From contig JAFYUA010000171.1 in NCBI GenBank assembly GCA_017549745.1, positions 1-5,459 on the forward strand: 5,459 nucleotides of DNA. Direction: 5' to 3'. Each line of letters starts with the position of its first letter. Position 1 is the stretch's first letter. Under the pieces are notes generated by a model, which was given only the letters and a program-made list of their open reading frames with translations, was not told the origin of the DNA and ran no database searches. The position numbers and the translations under genes were made by a program. Positions 1-5,459 of the stretch are shown in pieces. The DNA comes from Clostridia bacterium. GTDB lineage: Bacteria > Bacillota > Clostridia > UMGS1810.

Positions 1-1019
1 ACTGTGATGATGTAGCTCTTGCTTTTGTTTTCCACCTTTGTGACCCTGCCTACTCCAAACTCATATTGGGCATCGGTGCCATAAAGCCAGCCTTCGTAGA
101 TAGATGCCTCAGGCTCACCTGAGCCAAACGACGCCACCACGATGATGGTGTCAATATAGCCGTGAAATGCAGTGTCAAACACAAACACATCACCTGCACT
201 GAGCTCTGCAAGGCTATCCTTGGTGCCCACAACCTTGGTTTCCGATTCGGTTGAAATGATGGTGGTGTGCACGCTGTCTTCCTCGCCTGCGATGCAGTAG
301 GTGAGCTTTACGGCACTCTCGCCATCGTTGGTTATCACATTGGTTACAGAGTTTATGAGGATGAGGTCTTTCATGGGGTAGAGAGTGTAGAGGTGGTCAA
401 GGGAATCGGTCTTGTCCTCTTCGGGATTTTCTTCGGGCTTGGCGGGAGCTTCAAAATCCTGCGCTCTTACCACAAGAGCCGCTATTTCGCCCCTTGTCAC
501 AGAGCCGTCGGCTCTGATGGTGCCGTCTTCATAGCCATTTATGATGCCATGCTTTGCAGCAGCGCCCACTCTTGCTGCCATGTCCTCGCTCACAGAGTCC
601 CAATCGGCAAACATGTCTGATGCATCGGCATCTTCAAGCGAGAGCACATTTGCAAGTGCATATGCAATCTCTCCGCGTGTGGCGCTTGCATCGGGGCCAA
701 ATGCATCTGACGGAGCATAGAGCACATCGGCGCTCTTTGCTATATATTCCTGCGCCCAGTGGGCATCGATGTCATCAAAGGTTTTACCCTCTGCACCAAG
801 CTCAAAAGCAATGCAGAGCATCTTGGCAAATTCTGCTCTGGTGACACTATCCTCAGGGCGGAAGCTGCCGTCTTCATAGCCGCCTATGACCTTTGCATCT
901 GCAAGGCGGCTGATGTAGTCCTTTGCCCAGTGGTCTGAGCCTACATCGGGAAATGCAAATGCAGCAGCCGATGTGAAAACAAGGGCTGAAATAAGTATGC
1001 ATGAAATTAGTTTTTTCAT
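1..1019 (-). CDS. S-layer-homology (SLH) domain surface protein, N-terminal part (runs off the left edge)
   Basis: A reading frame of 339 codons, open at the left edge, encodes a secreted protein held on the cell wall. Residues 1-22 form a signal peptide: MKK, a hydrophobic core, then a likely cut after AFA. Three SLH repeats follow, at about 23-70 (FPDV...HWA...GGYEDGSFRPEDSVTRAE), 81-126 (FDDIDAHWA...TRGE) and 137-186 (NGYEDGTIRADGSVTRGE). Such repeats usually bind pyruvylated secondary cell-wall polymer through the TRAE-type motif. Repeat 2 lacks the GYxDGxF element and repeat 3 lacks the HWA element, so they are degenerate. An acidic, proline-containing linker (about 190-206, PAKPEENPEED) leads to a region from about 207 to 339 that looks beta-rich and that I do not recognise. 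The start is firm: an in-frame stop lies two codons upstream and AAAGGA sits 9 nt before the ATG. It is divergent from the M14 peptidase gene. The SLH assignment is secure; the function of the C-terminal part is unknown. Confidence 0.9.
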   Translation of the reverse strand, partial: MKKLISCILISALVFTSAAAFAFPDVGSDHWAKDYISRLADAKVIGGYEDGSFRPEDSVTRAEFAKMLCIAFELGAEGKTFDDIDAHWAQEYIAKSADVLYAPSDAFGPDASATRGEIAYALANVLSLEDADASDMFADWDSVSEDMAARVGAAAKHGIINGYEDGTIRADGSVTRGEIAALVVRAQDFEAPAKPEENPEEDKTDSLDHLYTLYPMKDLILINSVTNVITNDGESAVKLTYCIAGEEDSVHTTIISTESETKVVGTKDSLAELSAGDVFVFDTAFHGYIDTIIVVASFGSGEPEASIYEGWLYGTDAQYEFGVGRVTKVENKSKSYIIT

Positions 1020-1041
1020 TAGCTATCATCCTTTCGGTGCA

Positions 1042-1070
1042 ATTATACCACAAAAAGCACTGTTTTTCAA
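1042..1070 (-). promoter_or_regulatory. Sigma-A-type promoter of the SLH protein gene
   Basis: Read on the minus strand, TTGAAA (1065-1070) and TATAAT (1042-1047) are separated by exactly 17 bp, and TGG directly before TATAAT gives an extended -10. Transcription would begin near 1035, leaving a leader of only about 16 nt that contains little besides the ribosome binding site (AAAGGA, 1029-1034). The match is close to the vegetative consensus, so strong constitutive-type expression is likely. Activity is inferred from sequence only. Confidence 0.8.
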
Positions 1071-1100
1071 TTCATATTTTTTGGCACCGCGTCATACAAT
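1071..1100 (+). promoter_or_regulatory. Candidate promoter of the M14 peptidase gene
   Basis: TTCATA (1071-1076) and TACAAT (1095-1100) are 18 bp apart, upstream of the peptidase start at 1136. The -35 matches only 4 of 6 consensus bases, so this is clearly weaker than the opposing promoter. Its -35 box would directly abut the -35 box of the divergent SLH gene promoter, so the two could compete for polymerase. No better candidate was seen in the 116-bp gap. Confidence 0.45.
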
Positions 1101-1135
1101 CAAATGCACTAAATTTATGAAAGGGGTCAAAAACC

Positions 1136-2053
1136 ATGACAGTGCCCACCGATGTTAACTATACAAGCCAGCTTACCAAAGAAATCATACACAGCCTCGC
1201 CAAAGAGTATCCGTTTGTATCGGTGAGCTCCATTGGCAAGAGCGTTATGGGAAATGACATATATGCGTTAAAGTGCGGCTATGGTGAAAAAAAGGTGTTC
1301 TTCAATGCTGCCCACCATGCAAACGAATGGATAACAACGCCGCTTCTTTTGAAATTTATGCACAGCTACATGAGCGCCTATGATGACAACACATACATTT
1401 GCGGCATAGACGCCAAGGAGCTTTTCATGAACACTACTCTTGTGTGCGTGCCGCTTGTGAACCCTGACGGGGTGGACCTTGTGAACGGTGCGCTCGATGA
1501 AAGCTCTCCGTTTTATCAAAAAGCAAAATCAATCAGCGCAAAATATGACCACATTCCATTCCCCCGCGGCTGGAAAGCCAACATTGATGGAGTCGACCTC
1601 AACCTCAACTACCCTGCAGGCTGGGGCAACGCAAAAAAAATCAAAAAGGAAAAAGGCATCGACTCAAACGCCCCCAGAGATTATGTGGGCACCTCGCCGC
1701 TTTGCGCGCCCGAGTCAAGAGCGCTATATGACCTCACTGTGGCAAGCGGATTTTGCCTCACGCTTTCATATCACACTCAGGGCAAGGTGATTTATTGGAA
1801 ATATCTTGACTTTCTGCCGCAAAACAGCTATGAAATAGCCGAAACCTTAAGCAAAGCAAGCGGCTACGCAATAGAGGTGACACCCTCAGAATCGGGCTTT
1901 GCAGGCTACAAGGACTGGTTTATATCACACTACAATCTCCCTGGCTACACAATTGAGGCAGGCGAGGGCGAAAGTCCGCTGCCAAAAGAGCAGTTTGACA
2001 CTATATATGAAGCAAACGAGCCGCTTTTGGTGTCGGCTCTTAATTTAGCATAG
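1136..2053 (+). CDS. M14-family zinc carboxypeptidase-like enzyme, probable gamma-D-glutamyl-diamino acid (murein peptide) endopeptidase
   Basis: The 305-residue protein is essentially one M14 peptidase domain. Zinc ligands are visible as H61-x-x-E64 (AAHHANEW) and H213 (SYHTQG). The catalytic glutamate is E274 in YTIEAGEG, preceded by GYKDWFI (257-263), a pattern I associate with bacterial cell-wall M14 enzymes. The segment GVDLNLNYPAGW (152-163) has Leu157 where carboxypeptidase A types carry the arginine that holds the substrate C-terminus. This favours an endopeptidase acting on gamma-D-Glu-diaminopimelate peptides over a true carboxypeptidase. There is no signal peptide, LysM or other wall-binding domain, so a cytoplasmic role such as degrading recycled muropeptides is inferred. 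The start is fixed by an in-frame TGA at 1118-1120 and by AAAGGGG (1120-1126) 9 nt before the ATG. It stands alone on its strand, 208 bp before the pfl operon. The family call is strong; the exact substrate is inferred. Confidence 0.88.
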   Translation: MTVPTDVNYTSQLTKEIIHSLAKEYPFVSVSSIGKSVMGNDIYALKCGYGEKKVFFNAAHHANEWITTPLLLKFMHSYMSAYDDNTYICGIDAKELFMNTTLVCVPLVNPDGVDLVNGALDESSPFYQKAKSISAKYDHIPFPRGWKANIDGVDLNLNYPAGWGNAKKIKKEKGIDSNAPRDYVGTSPLCAPESRALYDLTVASGFCLTLSYHTQGKVIYWKYLDFLPQNSYEIAETLSKASGYAIEVTPSESGFAGYKDWFISHYNLPGYTIEAGEGESPLPKEQFDTIYEANEPLLVSALNLA

Positions 2054-2075
2054 TAAAATTGCATAAAAATTTTTC

Positions 2076-2122
2076 GGTGGTTTTATACATATTGTACCCT
2101 CGCTAATTCACCACCACAATAT
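2076..2122. repeat. Two interleaved inverted repeats upstream of the pfl promoter
   Basis: ATATTGT (2089-2095) is matched by its exact reverse complement ACAATAT (2116-2122), with 20 bp between the arms. With one mismatch the arms extend outward to 10 bp. GGTGGT (2076-2081) pairs with ACCACC (2110-2115) across 28 bp, so the two pairings would compete. The left arm also lies in a short palindrome TACA-TAT-TGTA (2086-2096). No T-tract follows, so this is not a convincing terminator for the peptidase gene. The position about 40 to 80 bp upstream of the pfl -35 box would suit an operator. No known regulator motif was recognised. Confidence 0.4.
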
Positions 2123-2157
2123 ATAGTGATTAATTTTAACGAAATGCACAAAAACTA

Positions 2158-2186
2158 TTGACAAAACCAAAAAAAGGATATATACT
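2158..2186 (+). promoter_or_regulatory. Near-consensus promoter of the pflA-pflB operon
   Basis: A perfect TTGACA (2158-2163) is followed after exactly 17 bp by TATACT (2181-2186), 11 of 12 consensus bases. The surrounding DNA is A/T-rich. The expected start near 2193 gives a leader of about 69 nt before the pflA start codon. This strength fits a highly expressed central fermentation enzyme. Because both pfl genes follow with almost no gap, one transcript probably carries both. Confidence 0.85.
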
Positions 2187-2218
2187 GTAGTAGAATTATT
2201 TAATATGTTGTATAAAAT

Positions 2219-2254
2219 TGGTATTTCGTGGTATTTTTCGAGCACGATGTGAGG
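2219..2254 (+). promoter_or_regulatory. pflA leader: near-tandem repeat, small hairpin and ribosome binding site
   Basis: The leader carries TGGTATTTCG (2219-2228) followed at once by TGGTATTTTTCG (2229-2240), an imperfect tandem repeat differing by two T residues. TCGTG (2226-2230) can pair with CACGA (2243-2247) around a 12-nt loop, ending just before the ribosome binding site GAGG (2251-2254), which lies 7 nt from the ATG. Such a stem could affect access to the ribosome binding site, but it is short and no known riboswitch class was recognised. Confidence 0.35.
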
Positions 2255-2261
2255 TACACAG

Positions 2262-2981
2262 ATGGCAAAAGGACGCATACATTCCATAGAAAGCATGGGG
2301 CTTGTGGACGGCCCGGGAATACGCACGGTTGTGTTTTTTCAGGGGTGCGCTCTGAGATGTCTTTTTTGCCACAACCCCGACAGCTGGGATTTTGCAGCAG
2401 GCAAGGAAGTCACCGCCGATGAAATCATCGCCAAGGTTCTGCGCTTCAGGCCATATTTTGAGCGAAGCGGCGGAGGGGTCACCTTTTCGGGCGGAGAGCC
2501 GCTTATGCAACCGAAGTTTTTGTTTGAGCTTCTTACCAAGTGCAGGCAGCATGGCATTCACACCTGTCTGGACACTTCGGGCGTGGGGCTTGGTGACTAT
2601 GACGAAATCCTCAGCCTTTGTGACCTTGTGCTCTATGACATCAAAGCTCTCGATGGCGCAGATTATGAAAAAATGTGCTCGCTCAGTATAGAGCGCACCC
2701 ATGAGTTTGCAGAGGCACTCAAAAGAATAAAGCCTGCCACAATAGTGCGTCAGGTGGTGGTGCCCGGCATAAATGATACCGACGAATACATGAGAGCACT
2801 CAAAGAATACATAGCCAAAGAGCTCCCGTTTGCACAGTCGGTTGAGCTGCTGAGCTTTCACAAAATGGGAGAGCACAAATACAAAAAGCTCGGCATCGCA
2901 GCGCCGCTTGCAGATACCGAGGCAATGGACAAAGAAAAAACACAGATGCTGTGTGATAAATACTTCAGTAAAGGAGAATGA
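2262..2981 (+). CDS. pflA: Pyruvate formate-lyase activating enzyme (radical SAM)
   Basis: This cytoplasmic enzyme cleaves S-adenosylmethionine reductively and abstracts a hydrogen from the radical glycine of PflB, switching it on under anaerobic conditions. The 239 residues are close to the roughly 246 of the E. coli enzyme. The [4Fe-4S] cluster motif C29-x3-C33-x2-C36 is followed by HNPDSW. Ahead of it is DGPGIRTV (16-23), a signature of glycyl-radical activases. The SAM-binding TFSGGEPL is at 74-81, DTSG at 104-107, YDIK at 125-128, VVVPGIND at 165-172, and LLSFHKMGEHKYKKLG at 196-211 matches the PFL-activase C-terminal region. There is no extra ferredoxin-like cysteine domain, which argues for a PFL activase over activases of other glycyl-radical enzymes. 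The start is fixed by an in-frame TGA at 2250-2252 and the GAGG ribosome site. It precedes its substrate gene by 3 nt, the reverse of the familiar E. coli order. Confidence 0.95.
   Translation: MAKGRIHSIESMGLVDGPGIRTVVFFQGCALRCLFCHNPDSWDFAAGKEVTADEIIAKVLRFRPYFERSGGGVTFSGGEPLMQPKFLFELLTKCRQHGIHTCLDTSGVGLGDYDEILSLCDLVLYDIKALDGADYEKMCSLSIERTHEFAEALKRIKPATIVRQVVVPGINDTDEYMRALKEYIAKELPFAQSVELLSFHKMGEHKYKKLGIAAPLADTEAMDKEKTQMLCDKYFSKGE
2971..2976 (+). promoter_or_regulatory. Ribosome binding site of pflB, inside the end of pflA
   Basis: AAGGAG lies 8 nt before the pflB ATG at 2985 and is contained in the last codons of pflA, whose stop is at 2979-2981. A ribosome finishing pflA therefore covers the pflB start region, which suggests translational coupling. 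The site is close to ideal and stronger than the pflA site, as expected if PflB is needed in excess over its activase. Confidence 0.85.
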
Positions 2982-2984
2982 CTT

Positions 2985-5213
2985 ATGGAGAATAGGAGAG
3001 AATTTGTCGGCGGATTATGGCAAACAGAGATAAATGTCCGCGATTTCATACAGAAGAATTACACGCTCTATGAGGGCACAGGCCGCTTTCTGGCAGGTCC
3101 TACCGAGAAAACCCAAAAGGTGTGGGACAGATGTGTTGAGCTTCTGGCCGAAGAACGCAAAAAAGGCGGCGTGCTCGATGTGGAGACCAAAAGAATCTCG
3201 GGCATATGCAATTTTGCACCAGGCTATATCGACAAGAAAAACGAAGTAATCGTGGGCTTGCAGACCGATGCCCCCCTCAAAAGAATGGTCAACCTCTACG
3301 GCGGCATGAGAATGGCTCAGCAGTGCCTTGATAAATACGGCTATGTGCTCGATGCCGACATTCATTCACACTTTGCTCAGTACCGCAAGACTCACAATCA
3401 GGGCGTGTTTGATGCATACACATCAGATGTGAGAGCTGCAAGAAGCGCAGGTCTGCTCACAGGACTTCCCGACGCTTACGGCAGAGGCAGAATCATCGGT
3501 GACTATCGCCGCGTGGCTCTCTATGGCACCGAGCGTCTCATCGAAGACAAGAAAAACGACCTTTTAAAGCTCGAAGGCAGATTGACCGATGGTACAATTC
3601 GTCTGAGAGAAGAAGTGTCTATGCAGATTCAGGCTCTTGCCGACATTGAACGCATGGCAGATACATACGGCGTAGATGTGCGCAAGCCTGCCATCTCGGC
3701 AAAAGAGGCTGTGCAGCATCTTTACATGGCATATCTTGCAGGCATAAAGGAAAACAACGGCGCTGCCACATCTCTGGGCAGAACATCCACATTCCTTGAC
3801 ATATACATTCAAAGAGACCTCGATGCAGGCATCATCACCGAGGCAGAAGCTCAGGAGCTCATCGACCAGCTCATCATCAAGCTTCGATTGGTGCGCCACT
3901 TGCGTACTCCCGAATACAACGAGCTCTTTGGCGGCGACCCCACATGGGTAACCGAAGCAGTCGGCGGCATTGGCCTTGATGGACGCCCCCTGGTTACAAA
4001 AACATCATTCAGATATCTGCACACTCTCATCAACCTGGGCACATCGCCCGAGCCAAACCTCACAGTGCTCTGGGACGAAGCCCTGCCCGATAACTTCAAA
4101 AAGTTCTGTGCAGAAATCTCCATCAAAACCGACTCTATCCAGTATGAAAGCGACACCGCGATGCGCCCAATCTATGGCGATGATTATGCCATTGCATGCT
4201 GCGTATCGGCAATGAGAATGGGCAAGCAGATGCAGTTCTTTGGTGCAAGATGCAACATTGCAAAGAGTCTGCTTTATGCAATAAACGGCGGCGTGGATGA
4301 AATCAGCGGCAAAAAAGTTGTGACCGGCATTGAACCTATCACCGACGAAGTGCTCGACTATGACAAGGTGTGGGCAAACTACAAAAAGGTGCTTGAATTT
4401 GTGGCAGGCATGTATGTGAAAGCCAACAACATCATTCACTTTATGCATGACAAATACGCCTACGAAGCAAGCCAGCTCGCTCTTCACGACACTGACCCCG
4501 AAAAGCTCATGGCATTTGGTATTGCAGGTCTCTCTGTTGCGGCAGACAGCCTCTCGGTAATCAAGTTTGCCAAGGTTATGCCCATCCGCAACGAAGACGG
4601 CTTGGCTATAGATTATGAAACAGTGGGTGAATTCCCATGCTACGGCAATGACGATGACAATGTGGATAGCCTTGCTGTGGATATTGTAAAAACCTTTATC
4701 ACAGAGCTCAAAAAACACAAGCTCTACCGTGACGCAAAGCACACCCTCTCTGCCCTTACCATCACAAGTAATGTTATGTACGGCAAAAAGACAGGCTCCA
4801 CCCCCGACGGCAGAAAGCTCGGCGAGCCTCTTGCCCCCGGTGCAAACCCCATGCACGGCAGAGACAAATCGGGCGCGCTTGCTTCGCTCAACTCGGTTGC
4901 CAAGATTCCCTACAAGGATGTGTGTCAGGATGGTGTGTCCAACACATTCTCCATCGTGCCCGATGCTCTCGGAAAGACCAAGACAGAGCGCGTGGCAAAT
5001 CTTGTGAACATTCTCGACGGTTATTTCGTGCAGGGCTCTCAGCACCTCAATGTGAATGTTATGAACAGAGAGATGCTCATCGAAGCCTACGAAAACCCCG
5101 ACAAATACCCCATGCTCACCATCAGGGTGTCAGGCTATGCAGTTAACTTCCACCGCCTCTCCAAGGAGCAGCAAAGAGAAGTTATATCGCGTACATTCCA
5201 CGAAAGAATATAA
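2985..5213 (+). CDS. pflB: Pyruvate formate-lyase (formate C-acetyltransferase), glycyl-radical enzyme
   Basis: The enzyme converts pyruvate and CoA to acetyl-CoA and formate in the cytoplasm. The 742-residue chain is near full family length (760 in E. coli). It opens with the typical GLWQTEINVRDFIQKNYTLYEG. GRGRIIGDYRR (166-176) belongs to the conserved active-site region. The adjacent catalytic cysteines are C405-C406 in IACCVSAM. R422 in QFFGARCN corresponds to the substrate-binding Arg435 of E. coli by its spacing of 17 residues. Gly717 in RVSGYAVNF, near the C-terminus, carries the stable radical. The double cysteine separates it from glycyl-radical dehydratases, decarboxylases and choline lyase, which have a single active cysteine. 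A 2-ketobutyrate formate-lyase (TdcE-like) cannot be excluded by sequence alone, but the pflA partner and strong promoter favour pyruvate. No focA formate channel gene is present in the window. No frameshift or missing key residue was seen. Confidence 0.97.
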   Translation: MENRREFVGGLWQTEINVRDFIQKNYTLYEGTGRFLAGPTEKTQKVWDRCVELLAEERKKGGVLDVETKRISGICNFAPGYIDKKNEVIVGLQTDAPLKRMVNLYGGMRMAQQCLDKYGYVLDADIHSHFAQYRKTHNQGVFDAYTSDVRAARSAGLLTGLPDAYGRGRIIGDYRRVALYGTERLIEDKKNDLLKLEGRLTDGTIRLREEVSMQIQALADIERMADTYGVDVRKPAISAKEAVQHLYMAYLAGIKENNGAATSLGRTSTFLDIYIQRDLDAGIITEAEAQELIDQLIIKLRLVRHLRTPEYNELFGGDPTWVTEAVGGIGLDGRPLVTKTSFRYLHTLINLGTSPEPNLTVLWDEALPDNFKKFCAEISIKTDSIQYESDTAMRPIYGDDYAIACCVSAMRMGKQMQFFGARCNIAKSLLYAINGGVDEISGKKVVTGIEPITDEVLDYDKVWANYKKVLEFVAGMYVKANNIIHFMHDKYAYEASQLALHDTDPEKLMAFGIAGLSVAADSLSVIKFAKVMPIRNEDGLAIDYETVGEFPCYGNDDDNVDSLAVDIVKTFITELKKHKLYRDAKHTLSALTITSNVMYGKKTGSTPDGRKLGEPLAPGANPMHGRDKSGALASLNSVAKIPYKDVCQDGVSNTFSIVPDALGKTKTERVANLVNILDGYFVQGSQHLNVNVMNREMLIEAYENPDKYPMLTIRVSGYAVNFHRLSKEQQREVISRTFHERI

Positions 5214-5243
5214 CAAAAAGCCAAACAAAAAAAGCGTACAAAA
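5214..5243. other. Short A-rich spacer between pflB and the insertion sequence
   Basis: These 30 bp hold no stem-loop followed by a T-run on the plus strand, so no intrinsic terminator for the pfl operon is visible before the insertion sequence begins. The strand is A-rich, with short A-runs around AAAGCC and AAAGCG. Confidence 0.6.
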
Positions 5244-5268
5244 TGAACTGAACCAATTTGTGCAGACA
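5244..5268. repeat. Terminal inverted repeat of the IS3-family element (one end only)
   Basis: The tip starts with TG, as IS3-family ends do, and continues through TGAACTGAACC to AGACA. Just inside, TGTGC (5259-5263) and GCACA (5279-5283) form a small subterminal inverted repeat. The exact inner limit is an estimate because the partner end is not in the window. Confidence 0.65.
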
Positions 5269-5302
5269 ACACAAAAAAGCACACTATGGTAAGTTAATGG
5301 TG

Positions 5303-5458
5303 TTAAGCAACATACTGTCTTCGCAATTCATACGGAGTCAGTTTTGTTTTTAGTTGTATTCTTTCATTGTTGTAAAAATGTATGTATTCATCTATGAGTA
5401 GACGAGCTTCCTCATAAGTTTGCAACTTTGTTCGGTAAATACATTCTGTTTTAAGGAT
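5303..5458 (-). CDS. IS3-family transposase (OrfB), C-terminal 51 residues only
   Basis: Reading inward from the right edge on the minus strand, the frame gives LKTECIYRTKLQTYEEARLL, then IDEYIHFYNNERIQLKTKL, then TPYELRRQYVA and a TAA stop. LKTE, the YIHFYNNERIQ segment and the TPYELR motif are characteristic of the end of the integrase-like DDE domain of IS3-family OrfB proteins, here most like the IS150 type. The third catalytic acid should lie just upstream of the visible part, beyond the window. The 51 residues have no internal stop or frameshift, so the reading frame could be intact. In this family OrfB is usually made by frameshifting from OrfA, which cannot be assessed here. Confidence 0.9.
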   Translation of the reverse strand: MLKTECIYRTKLQTYEEARLLIDEYIHFYNNERIQLKTKLTPYELRRQYVA

Positions 5459-5459
5459 A

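Larger units (their letters stand above)
5244..5459 (-). mobile_element. IS3-family (IS150-type) insertion sequence, transposase-distal end, cut by the right edge
   Basis: The element begins at TGAACTGAACC (5244-5254), with AGACA at 5264-5268, the layout I recognise for termini of IS150-type elements (TGAACYG-ACC then AGACA). The transposase C-terminus is encoded inside it, reading toward this end, with its stop at 5303-5305 and about 59 bp between stop and tip. The rest of the element, its other terminus and any 3-4 bp target duplication lie outside the window, so completeness cannot be judged. The element is inserted 30 bp beyond the pflB stop codon, convergent with the pfl operon. Confidence 0.85.

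Noticed and set aside
267..844. Two plus-strand open frames of 117 and 96 codons
   Set aside because: They are antisense to the SLH protein, whose signal peptide, repeats and promoter are clear; the frames encode no recognisable protein.
973..1158. Small plus-strand frame of 61 codons across the divergent promoter region
   Set aside because: It overlaps the SLH signal peptide in antisense, the whole promoter region and the start of the peptidase gene. It has no ribosome site and ends in a different frame from the peptidase.
2054..2081. Terminator for the M14 peptidase gene
   Set aside because: AAAAATTTTT (2065-2074) is an A/T palindrome without a G/C stem, and the GGTGGT/ACCACC pairing has a long loop and no T-run after it.
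2126..2147. Possible Rex- or FNR-type operator around GATTAATTTTAACGAAA
   Set aside because: Aligned to the Rex consensus (TTGTTAA-N4-TTAACAA), only one half-site fits; the other half does not match. The palindrome is weak and may be chance in A/T-rich DNA.
2196..2876. Open frame of 226 codons antisense to pflA
   Set aside because: It overlaps the radical SAM gene and its leader, shows no family motif, and is best explained by codon bias of pflA.
4005..5045. Long open frame of 346 codons antisense to pflB
   Set aside because: It lies wholly inside the well-conserved pflB frame, has no recognisable domain, is rich in Cys, His and Val as expected from a reverse-strand shadow, and no ribosome site or promoter was identified for it.
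1..5459. A novel defence, toxin-antitoxin, CRISPR or RNA-based system
   Set aside because: No direct-repeat array, reverse transcriptase, nuclease or toxin-like small gene pair was seen. All long frames are accounted for by an SLH protein, a peptidase, PFL with its activase and an insertion sequence.

Overview
The window looks like part of a chromosome from an anaerobic, fermentative Gram-positive bacterium of the Clostridia type. This is inferred from an S-layer-homology (SLH) surface protein, an oxygen-sensitive pyruvate formate-lyase (PFL) pair, strong purine-rich Shine-Dalgarno sites, TTGACA/TATAAT-type promoters and an IS3-family element of the IS150 type. No rRNA or other marker gene is present to fix the genus.

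Layout: (1) Positions 1-1019, minus strand, hold the N-terminal 339 codons of a secreted protein with a signal peptide, three SLH repeats and an unrecognised C-terminal region that runs off the left edge. (2) Positions 1020-1135 are a compact divergent promoter region. (3) Positions 1136-2053, plus strand, encode an M14-family zinc carboxypeptidase-like enzyme without a signal peptide, probably acting on peptidoglycan peptides. (4) Positions 2054-2261 are a regulatory spacer with a near-consensus promoter, inverted repeats and a leader of about 70 nt. (5) Positions 2262-5213, plus strand, hold a tight two-gene operon, PFL-activating enzyme (pflA) then pyruvate formate-lyase (pflB), separated by 3 nt. 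(6) From 5244 to the right edge lies the end of an IS3-family insertion sequence, with the last 51 codons of its transposase on the minus strand, pointing toward pflB.

How the genes work together: PflA is a radical SAM enzyme that installs the glycyl radical on PflB (Gly717 here). Active PflB then cleaves pyruvate with CoA to acetyl-CoA and formate, the central non-oxidative step of anaerobic sugar fermentation. The SLH protein and the M14 peptidase are divergently transcribed and both plausibly concern the cell envelope, but a functional link is only inferred.

I see no new defence, toxin-antitoxin, CRISPR or biosynthetic system here. The points most worth checking are the insertion sequence sitting 30 nt behind pflB where an operon terminator would be expected, the pflA-before-pflB order, the paired regulatory repeats before pflA, the missing substrate-carboxylate arginine in the M14 enzyme, and the unassigned C-terminal domain of the SLH protein.
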